Positions 1 to 5,753 of a DNA stretch of 9,398 bases are shown in pieces (the stretch's first letter is position 1; each line of letters starts with the position of its first letter). The notes beneath the pieces are model-generated. The model saw nothing but the letters and a program-made list of their open reading frames with translations, ran no database searches and was not told the origin of the DNA. The position numbers and the translations under genes are program-made. The stretch comes from JAVBPA01 sp031549925 (GTDB lineage Bacteria > Bacillota > Clostridia > Oscillospirales > CAG-272), in NCBI GenBank assembly GCA_031549925.1, contig JAVBPA010000104.1:1-9398 (forward strand), given 5' to 3'.

Positions 1-60
1 CGTTCCGATTATTGTCGTTCCGTCTCTCCGCAATCATACCGCAAATACACACCCGTTTGG

Positions 61-156
61 AACACCCATAAAAGACAAATTCCCCCAATCAAAGGTTTTT
101 TGCCAGGCTTTTTTGCAAAAAAGCCGCGCGCCCCCGCGTCCCCGTCCCCGTCCCCA
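61..156 (-). repeat. Palindromic interspersed repeat, copy A (half-type)
   Basis: Read on the minus strand, this copy starts with G-runs (complement of C-runs at 131-135, 140-143, 146-149 and 152-155). It continues with the perfect 20-bp palindrome GGCTTTTTTGCAAAAAAGCC (106-125) and then TGGCAAAAAACCTTTG. The same order is seen in the four other copies of this window. It lacks the second hairpin and the C-rich closing arm of copies B and E. Its tail (61-90, minus strand) resembles the tail of copy C: both have GGGGGA followed by a T-rich stretch, CTTT and GGGT. The G-rich arm begins 3 nt after the stop codon of the glycoside hydrolase gene. The left boundary is uncertain because the window begins nearby. 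Confidence 0.8.
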
Positions 157-158
157 TG

Positions 159-2573
159 TCAGTGTATTTTTTCGAGTAGGCAGACCCAATCATCTCTGTC
201 AGGTTTTTGTGAAATTTCATAAGAGCCGTTTTCCGAGCGTATAATTTTTTCATCCGAAAATTCGGCTGTTCTGGGATTAAAGAATGAAAATTTATAATCA
301 GAATCAACATCAAGACCGTATAATACAGCACCCGAAGAATTGCGGTTGTACAGATACAAAACAAACAATTCATCATCAATAGTTGCGAGGGAATAGCATG
401 TGCCGCCCAGAGGTTTAATCCAATCACTGTCATCAAAACGCGGGCAGAGGTTGAACCATTCGTATTTTTGAAAGAAGTTTTTCATATAACCCATTTGCCA
501 AGCGGTTTCAAAGTTAACGCTTTCGCCCCAGATAACAGCTTTGTCAGATGTGGAAATATTGTCAACTCCGTCATTTGATGAAACGTCTGTATTATAACTG
601 CTGAGGTATAGCCAAATATCTATTGCACCGTAGCCGTACCCCATCATACCATTCAAATAAGCCGTCCAGCCTTGAACTCTGGCTCCGAAGTGTTTAGTCC
701 AAAGGTAATCATATCTTCCTTCGTAGTTGATAGCGGGCTTACCTCCGCCGTTCAGAATAAAATCACGCGGGAGCGCGAAATCGAGCTGTCCGTCAAGCTT
801 AGGAGACCACTGCACTCCGTACCAGGTATGACCTTCTTGCGACCCGAAAGCCGAGCGGGAAGCGTTAACACCGCCGGTTTTATCCATCGAAGCATATTCC
901 ATATGAGCAGTCATAGGAGAATTGTAAGGATCATATTTGTAGATATAAGCCAAAACTTTTTTCCAGGGATTGTTTTGAGCGTCAAAAATTTTTTGATCAC
1001 CTCTGTCAAAGTAGAAATCGTCGTCACATTCCTGCGCCAAAGTCCACATAACCGGATAAGCTCCGTATCTTGCGACCCAGTATCTTGTAAGCTTTTCCAG
1101 ATATTCATCAGGGTACGAAGCATTGTTGTTGTACAATTCTGATGAGAAGAAAAGCTCCGCATTAGCATGGACAAGACCTGCATTTGCGATATAAGCAAAC
1201 TTTTTGTCAAGTTCGCGGAATCCGATTATATCAGCTTCCGAAAATCCGTTAGCCAAATTGTAAGTAGTGCCGATAGGTTCGGATTGATAGACAGTAAAGC
1301 CTTGTGAAACACGCGTATCGACAATATACTTAAAATGAGATTGCGCTCCGGTTTGCCCCGCGTGTTCACCTGCCGTATCAAATTCTTCATTCGGCATATT
1401 CCAGTGCGTATCACCGAGATAAAAGAAGGGCGTGCAGTCATTGTACATAAAATAACGCTTCTGCGGTTCTGTTTTTATAAAACCGTGCTTGTATATATCA
1501 AGTGATCCGTCATACAGAGTACATTTAATTTTACCGCTGCCCGAAAGTCCGCTGTCCTCAACGGAAACTGTTTCTGAGGAGCTTTTACTTGTAATAATAT
1601 AAGTCCAGTCTCCGGCTTCAGGCAAAGCGAAACGTACACGCCAGATGTCAGAGCCATCCCAAAACGCGGGAACATTTATAATTTTATCACCGCATGTAAA
1701 TTCCGCGTTAACCTCAACATCGTAAAACGGAGAGGAATAACTGTTCTGCGCGATAAGCACAATTTCATTCGCAACCCAAGTCATAACAGATTCAGGTATG
1801 TATGTTTCTGTTTTCATATCGACCTCTTCTTTTTTTAATATACAATCGTCCACATAAATAGCTTCCGCTCCGACTGTCAGCATGTCAAAACAAAAAAGCC
1901 AGCTGTGCGTTCCGGTTATATCATCTTCCTCGATATAGATAATACGTTCAAGCAAATACCATTCACCGCTTTTATAGGTAAATGAAGCATTATCAAGACG
2001 AGCGTAAAAAATACCGGAGTTATCCGTTATAAAAGAGTTTTTATCAGCTTCTCCGTTTGAACGTATACAAGTACCGAAGTTGATAACATCGCCGTCTTTT
2101 ATATTTCCCTCCATTTTGTAATAAAGCGATAATTTATAAAATCCCGCGCCGTTTTCCGAAATACATGGAAACAAATCAAACGCGGGAGTCGTCCATTCGT
2201 TTTCCCTCGAAAATACGCGGAAGCTGTTAGTTCCGCTGTGAGAAACATCGGAGGAAATCATAGCCTGACCGCCGCCGAAAGCTTCCCAGTTTGTTTCGCC
2301 GACAGATTTGACATCCTCAAAATTGTTTTCATTTGCTATGAGTAAGTTAAAATCATCTTTATATAAAACGGAATCAATAATTTCTCTTTGAGTCTGAATT
2401 TCTTTTTCCGATTCTGTTGCCTTTTCTTTTTCGACTGAAGTTGTCTGATTGTTATCTTCCGAATTTTCATTCATTCTATCAGTTTCTTCACTTGTTTTGA
2501 TAACATTTTCACAGGAAGCAAAAACAAATAAAACAAAAAATAAAACCAATAAAATTTTTATGCTGTTTTTCAA
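159..2573 (-). CDS. Exported lipoprotein glycoside hydrolase (CBM-like + DUF5060-like + DUF4038/GH140-like)
   Basis: Predicted surface-anchored glycoside hydrolase of 804 aa. I chose the TTG start at 2573: it has GGGAG 7 nt upstream and gives a compact lipoprotein signal (KNSIK, hydrophobic core, FAS-C21). An in-frame ATG at 2600 adds 9 residues but has no ribosome site. Numbering from the TTG: an acidic Ser/Thr/Asn linker (22-70), a CBM4/9-like beta domain (about 73-250, with SHSGTNSFRV), a DUF5060-like domain (about 262-335, with SPFYDVEV and WRVRF), then a DUF4038-type TIM barrel (about 363-705) and a C-terminal beta domain with FFNPRTAEF. Barrel landmarks are GDTHW (387-391), MWTLAQECDDD (509-519), NYEGRYD (616-622) and GYGYGAIDIW (645-654). 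E515 and E618 are the likely catalytic pair, by inference. DUF4038 includes GH140 apiosidases, but this substrate is unknown. It is divergent from the sulfatase, suggesting a shared substrate. Confidence 0.88.
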   Translation of the reverse strand: MKNSIKILLVLFFVLFVFASCENVIKTSEETDRMNENSEDNNQTTSVEKEKATESEKEIQTQREIIDSVLYKDDFNLLIANENNFEDVKSVGETNWEAFGGGQAMISSDVSHSGTNSFRVFSRENEWTTPAFDLFPCISENGAGFYKLSLYYKMEGNIKDGDVINFGTCIRSNGEADKNSFITDNSGIFYARLDNASFTYKSGEWYLLERIIYIEEDDITGTHSWLFCFDMLTVGAEAIYVDDCILKKEEVDMKTETYIPESVMTWVANEIVLIAQNSYSSPFYDVEVNAEFTCGDKIINVPAFWDGSDIWRVRFALPEAGDWTYIITSKSSSETVSVEDSGLSGSGKIKCTLYDGSLDIYKHGFIKTEPQKRYFMYNDCTPFFYLGDTHWNMPNEEFDTAGEHAGQTGAQSHFKYIVDTRVSQGFTVYQSEPIGTTYNLANGFSEADIIGFRELDKKFAYIANAGLVHANAELFFSSELYNNNASYPDEYLEKLTRYWVARYGAYPVMWTLAQECDDDFYFDRGDQKIFDAQNNPWKKVLAYIYKYDPYNSPMTAHMEYASMDKTGGVNASRSAFGSQEGHTWYGVQWSPKLDGQLDFALPRDFILNGGGKPAINYEGRYDYLWTKHFGARVQGWTAYLNGMMGYGYGAIDIWLYLSSYNTDVSSNDGVDNISTSDKAVIWGESVNFETAWQMGYMKNFFQKYEWFNLCPRFDDSDWIKPLGGTCYSLATIDDELFVLYLYNRNSSGAVLYGLDVDSDYKFSFFNPRTAEFSDEKIIRSENGSYEISQKPDRDDWVCLLEKIH

Positions 2574-2580
2574 TATAACT

Positions 2581-2585
2581 CTCCC
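2581..2585 (-). promoter_or_regulatory. Ribosome binding site deciding a TTG start
   Basis: The minus strand reads GGGAG, then 7 nt (AGTTATA), then TTG. No purine-rich site precedes the upstream ATG at 2600, where the minus strand reads AAATTAAT directly before it. This favours TTG at 2573 as the hydrolase start. Confidence 0.7.
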
Positions 2586-2651
2586 GTTTTTTTGAAACAT
2601 ATTAATTTAATTATCCGCGAAATTTTATAGATTACCGCAAAAACTACGTTG

Positions 2652-2680
2652 TTGACTAATATTATTTTCTATGATATCAT
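2652..2680 (+). promoter_or_regulatory. Sigma-A-type promoter for the sulfatase gene
   Basis: TTGACT (2652-2657), a 17-bp spacer and TATCAT (2675-2680), preceded by TGA, which forms an extended -10 (TGn). Expected transcription start is near 2687, giving a leader of about 65 nt before the sulfatase ATG. The -10 lies inside a perfect 10-bp palindrome, ATGATATCAT (2671-2680), which could be an operator half-site or chance. Confidence 0.6.
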
Positions 2681-2752
2681 CTGAAATATTATCATACTAA
2701 AATCAATTTTATTAAAATCATATAATAAAACAAAATTCTGAGGTGTTTACAA

Positions 2753-4219
2753 ATGAGAATAGTTTTTTTCGATATTGACACACTCCGTCCGGATCATATG
2801 GGCTGCTACGGATACAAGCGAAATACAACACCTAACATAGATTCTATCGCAGAAGAAGGTGTAATTTTCAATAATTATTACTGTCCCAACGCGCCGTGTT
2901 TGCCGTCAAGAGCGTCTCTTATCACCGGACAATTCGGAATCCGGACAGGAGTCGTAGGACACGGAGGAACGGCTGCTGATTTGCGTCCGCAGGGAATAAC
3001 CAGAGGTTTTACCGATCTTTACAGTGAAAACAGTCTTTTTTCGCAGCTTAAACGCGCCGGACTAAAAACCGTATCTGTTTCAACGTTCGCGGAGCGTCAT
3101 TCTGCATGGTGGTTTAATTCCGGATTTTCCGAAATGTACAACATGGGAGGCCGCGGAATGGAGGAAGCCGCTTCCATAACCCCGCTTGCACTTAACTGGC
3201 TTGACCGCTGCGGATCAGATGATAACTGGGCGCTACATATACATTACTGGGATCCTCATACGCCTTACCGAGCGCCGCTGGAATTCGGCAATCCCTTTGA
3301 AAACGAAGAACTGCCTGACGACTGGATAAACGACGATATATTCAGCGAGCATCTCCTGCATGTAGGACCGCACGGAGCGCGTGAGATAAGCATGTGGAAC
3401 GACAACGCAAACCCGAACTTTCCGCGTCATCCCGGTTCGCTTTCAGAAAAAGAGGATGTTAAAAAATTCATTGACAATTACGACTGCGGAATAAAATATA
3501 CTGATTATCATATAGGCTTGATACTGGATAAACTGCGTTCAATCGGAATATACGACGATGTTTCGTTTATCATAACATCTGACCACGGAGAAAACATGGG
3601 AGAACTAGGAATCTACGCCGAACACGGTACAGCCGATAACGCAACCTGCAAAATCCCGATGATTATAAAGTGGAAAGGCGGAGTTTCAGGACAAACCGAC
3701 GAAGGTTTCCATACAAACGTTGATCTTTGTCCGACAATAACCGAGCTTTTCAACACAAAAATCAGAGGAAATTACAATTATGACGGCAAAAGTTACGCAA
3801 AAACATTAACAGAGGGCGCGGATTGTTCACAGGAATCTGTAATCCTGACGCAATGCGCCCATGTCTGCCAGAGAAGCGCGCGTTTCGGAGATTATATATA
3901 TATCCGCACCTTGCACGGAGGATTCCATTTATTCCCGGAAGAAATGCTTTTTAATATAAAAAATGACCCGCATGAAACGAAAAATATTGCGGCTGAACAT
4001 CCGGAAATATGCGAAAAGGGAGCTAAAATCATCCTTGACTGGGAATATGAAATGATGAGCAAATCAATCTATGATACCGATCCTATGTGGACGGTTATGC
4101 GTCAGGGAGGGCCGGAACACTGCCGCGGCGCGCTTGAAAACTATATAAAACGCCTGGAAGGTTCCGACCGCGAATACGGAATAAAGCTGCTTTTAGAAAA
4201 ATATAAAAATTTTAAATAA
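2753..4219 (+). CDS. Type I (formylglycine) sulfatase, cytoplasmic
   Basis: Sulfatase of the alkaline phosphatase superfamily, 488 aa, hydrolysing a sulfate ester or sulfamate, probably on a sugar. Seen in the sequence: N-terminal metal-site motif FFDIDTLRPDHMGCYGY (D7, D9); the core signature C49-L-P-S-R53, in which Cys is converted to formylglycine; HYWDPHTPY (164-172); and TSDHGENMGE (275-284), whose D277 and H278 are expected metal ligands. Length is normal for the family. The start is well supported by GAGGTG 7 nt upstream. There is no signal peptide or membrane segment, so the enzyme should act inside the cell on imported substrate. Cys-type sulfatases of anaerobes need a radical SAM maturase (anSME), which is not in this window. 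It is divergent from the hydrolase and convergent with the mutarotase, overlapping it by 8 bp. The specificity is not readable from sequence alone. Confidence 0.93.
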   Translation: MRIVFFDIDTLRPDHMGCYGYKRNTTPNIDSIAEEGVIFNNYYCPNAPCLPSRASLITGQFGIRTGVVGHGGTAADLRPQGITRGFTDLYSENSLFSQLKRAGLKTVSVSTFAERHSAWWFNSGFSEMYNMGGRGMEEAASITPLALNWLDRCGSDDNWALHIHYWDPHTPYRAPLEFGNPFENEELPDDWINDDIFSEHLLHVGPHGAREISMWNDNANPNFPRHPGSLSEKEDVKKFIDNYDCGIKYTDYHIGLILDKLRSIGIYDDVSFIITSDHGENMGELGIYAEHGTADNATCKIPMIIKWKGGVSGQTDEGFHTNVDLCPTITELFNTKIRGNYNYDGKSYAKTLTEGADCSQESVILTQCAHVCQRSARFGDYIYIRTLHGGFHLFPEEMLFNIKNDPHETKNIAAEHPEICEKGAKIILDWEYEMMSKSIYDTDPMWTVMRQGGPEHCRGALENYIKRLEGSDREYGIKLLLEKYKNFK

Positions 4220-5081
4220 CAGTTATTTCATAGCCGACTTCATAGGATTCACCCGCATTAACTGTAATACAATACGGTTTATCTGTAAAATTACCTGATT
4301 CCGAGGTAAATGCCGGTAAACCGTTCCAAGGCTCAAGGCAAACAAAGGGAGATTGTTTTTTAGGCGGACTCCATAAAACAAGAGTTTGGAAGCCGCTATA
4401 ATCGAATTTTATTCCGTGTCCGGTTTTTTTGTTAACAAGGCATACTTTTCTTGATTTTATATCGGGAACAACCAAAGCGTCAAGATCAAAATCCTCATAT
4501 TTTAAATCGAAGGTATTACCTTCCAAGCGGCGTTTGCCGTAGATATAGTCGTATGAAAACAAGCTTTCGGCATCGGTGTAATAAAGCGCGCTGTTTTCTT
4601 CACATTCAAAAACCAGCTTCCAATCTTCAATAGAGCCGTCAGTTGTAAAACCGGGATGACCGCCGATACAGAAAGGCAATTCGCAATCGCCCTTGTTTAC
4701 GACCTTATATGTTGTTTTGTATCCGTTTTCAGAAATAGTATGTGTAATAAACAAATCAAAGTTATAAGGATACATAGCCAAAGTTTTTTCATCGGATGAC
4801 AGTTTGAAAACAACTGAGGATTCATCGGATTTTATTAACTCAAATTCGCTTTTACGTGCAAAGCCATGCTTGCCTTTAAGCTCGTATTCGATTCCGTTGA
4901 ATTTTACTTTGTTGTTTTTTAACGCGCTGACAAACGGGAAAAGCACCGGAGCATGTCCCGACCAATGCGAAGCATCTCCTTCCCATATATATTCGCGTCC
5001 GTCCTTTTTGTATGATACCAATTCACCGCCTAAAGTATCTGCCTTGCCTATTGCATTTTCAACTGTAATTATTTTTTCCAT
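4212..5081 (-). CDS. Aldose 1-epimerase family protein (LacX-like mutarotase)
   Basis: Predicted cytoplasmic mutarotase of 289 aa interconverting alpha and beta anomers of an aldose; the all-beta galactose mutarotase-like fold is inferred from the family. Visible motifs are LFPFVSAL (47-54), KHGFAR (71-76), GGHPGF (140-145) and CLEPWNG (248-254). H142 is the expected catalytic acid and E250 the expected base; H72 is also conserved in the family. The pattern fits the short LacX-like branch better than classical GalM. GGAG lies 8 nt before the ATG. The stop codon overlaps the sulfatase stop tail to tail. The gene lies 672 bp downstream of the kinase on the same strand, a gap filled with repeats, so it probably has its own promoter. 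Together with the isomerase and kinase it fits sugar catabolism; the sugar is unknown. Confidence 0.9.
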   Translation of the reverse strand: MEKIITVENAIGKADTLGGELVSYKKDGREYIWEGDASHWSGHAPVLFPFVSALKNNKVKFNGIEYELKGKHGFARKSEFELIKSDESSVVFKLSSDEKTLAMYPYNFDLFITHTISENGYKTTYKVVNKGDCELPFCIGGHPGFTTDGSIEDWKLVFECEENSALYYTDAESLFSYDYIYGKRRLEGNTFDLKYEDFDLDALVVPDIKSRKVCLVNKKTGHGIKFDYSGFQTLVLWSPPKKQSPFVCLEPWNGLPAFTSESGNFTDKPYCITVNAGESYEVGYEITVI

Positions 5082-5116
5082 TTTGTTTTCTCCAACTCAT
5101 AATTAAAATATTATCT

Positions 5117-5146
5117 ATTATACATCATAACATATATATTTGTGAC
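5117..5146 (-). promoter_or_regulatory. Possible promoter of the mutarotase gene
   Basis: The minus strand carries a perfect TATAAT (complement of 5117-5122), 35 bp before the ATG. A weak -35, GTCACA (complement of 5141-5146), lies 18 bp upstream. The -35 falls inside the first unit of the 21-bp direct repeat at 5136-5177, so the repeat could act as an operator. The -10 is convincing; the -35 is weak. Confidence 0.4.
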
Positions 5147-5177
5147 ATTCAAGGACATATTTGTGACAAAAGCGGAC
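5136..5177 (+). repeat. Two tandem 21-bp direct repeats
   Basis: Unit 1 (5136-5156) and unit 2 (5157-5177) share their first 12 bases, ATATTTGTGACA, and the last four, GGAC; 16 of 21 positions match. A degenerate third start, ATGTTTATG, follows at 5178 and runs into the left end of copy B. Repeats of this kind can be operator sites or the worn terminus of a transposable element. No transposase is present, so this remains open. Confidence 0.6.
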
Positions 5178-5183
5178 ATGTTT

Positions 5184-5314
5184 ATGCCGGGGACGCGGGG
5201 GACACGGGGACGCGCGGCTTTTTTTAAAAAAAGCCTGGCAAAAAACCTTGTAAAAAAAGTTTTGCGGAGCTTTTTCAAAAGCGACCGCGTCCCCGTATCC
5301 CCGTACCCCGGCAT
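5184..5314 (+). repeat. Palindromic interspersed repeat, copy B (full-length)
   Basis: The most complete copy, 131 bp, bounded by perfect 9-bp terminal inverted repeats ATGCCGGGG (5184-5192) and CCCCGGCAT (5306-5314). Inside, in order: G-rich arm; perfect 20-bp palindrome GGCTTTTTTTAAAAAAAGCC (5216-5235); TGGCAAAAAACCTTG; GTTTTGCGGAGC followed by a second hairpin (GCTTTT pairing with AAAAGC, ending near 5282); GACCG; and a C-rich arm of CCCCGT-like units. The G-rich and C-rich arms are complementary, so the whole element can fold into one long hairpin with two internal ones. No coding capacity is credible; it resembles a REP- or MITE-like element. Confidence 0.85.
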
Positions 5315-5475
5315 CCTAACAAAAACAATAATTACAGATGATTTTTTCTATGATGCTTATTATTTATTATATGTTTGTTTTTTGAAAAAAAATCTTTCTA
5401 CTATATAAAGATATAAAAAGAATATATTAAAAAAAAGATAATAAAAAAATATTATGTTTTTGTAAAAACAGAATT

Positions 5476-5580
5476 GGATACGGGGAAACGGGGAAACGGG
5501 GACGCGAGGATACGCGGCTTTTTGCAATAAAAGCGGCTTTTCTCCGAAAAGCCTGGCAAAAACCTTTGTATATGGGGGAT
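5476..5580 (+). repeat. Palindromic interspersed repeat, copy C (half-type)
   Basis: It has a G-rich arm with CGGGGAAA units (about 5480-5502), CGCGGCTTTTT, then the hairpin GGCTTTT-CTCCG-AAAAGCC (5535-5553), then TGGCAAAAACCTTTG. The GCGGCTTTT piece appears twice (5514-5522 and 5533-5541), suggesting a small internal duplication. The hairpin loop differs from the other copies while the stem still pairs. It lacks the second hairpin and the closing arm of copies B and E. Its tail, with GGGGGA (5574-5579), matches the tail of copy A. Together with inverted copy D it could form a larger fold-back unit. Confidence 0.8.
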
Positions 5581-5694
5581 TTTTCTTTGGGTTGTTGATT
5601 TGGCAGTTGTTCTGCGTTATATCAAAACATATTAACAAACTTCTTGGGAACGATTCTCAATCATTACTTTACACTAAAAAAAGTCGGTAAAAAT

Positions 5695-5750
5695 ACAAAG
5701 TTTTTTGCCAGGCTTTTTTTTAAAAAAGCCGCGCGTCCCCGTACCCCTCG
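5695..5750 (-). repeat. Palindromic interspersed repeat, copy D (half-type)
   Basis: On the minus strand: GGGG tracts (complement of 5744-5747 and 5737-5740), ACGCGC, hairpin GGCTTTTTT-AA-AAAAAAGCC (complement of 5711-5730), then TGGCAAAAAACTTTGTA. It is the left half of the element in the same order as in copies A and C. The G-rich arm starts 6 nt after the kinase stop codon and lies on the kinase mRNA strand. It faces copy C in inverted orientation. Confidence 0.8.
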
Positions 5751-5753
5751 TGT

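Larger units (their letters stand above)
5082..5753. other. Gene-free 672-bp region between kinase and mutarotase genes
   Basis: I see no credible gene here. From left to right it holds the mutarotase ribosome site and likely promoter, a 21-bp direct repeat, repeat copy B, about 160 bp of very AT-rich DNA (5315-5475), copy C, about 110 bp of unrecognised sequence (5581-5694), and copy D against the kinase stop codon. Reading frames that cross the repeats encode low-complexity Lys/Phe/Arg/Pro peptides that are by-products of the repeat sequence. Confidence 0.8.

Noticed and set aside
1..60. End of another gene at the left edge
   Set aside because: Some frames are open at the edge, but no recognisable protein motif or start is present and the stretch is too short to judge.
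106..125. Rho-independent terminator at the copy A palindrome (and its equivalents in B, D and E)
   Set aside because: The stem is mostly A/T with only three G/C pairs and is not followed by a U-run in either direction, so it is not a standard intrinsic terminator, though some effect on transcript ends is possible.
4214..4228. Inverted repeat AAATAAC-A-GTTATTT at the convergent stop codons, considered as a bidirectional terminator
   Set aside because: The one-base centre cannot form a normal RNA loop, the stem is A/T-rich and no U-run follows.
5142..5408. Open reading frame across copy B encoding a Lys/Phe/Arg-rich peptide
   Set aside because: The same peptide pattern appears wherever the repeat occurs and on both strands; no ribosome site or conserved domain, so it is a by-product of the repeat sequence.
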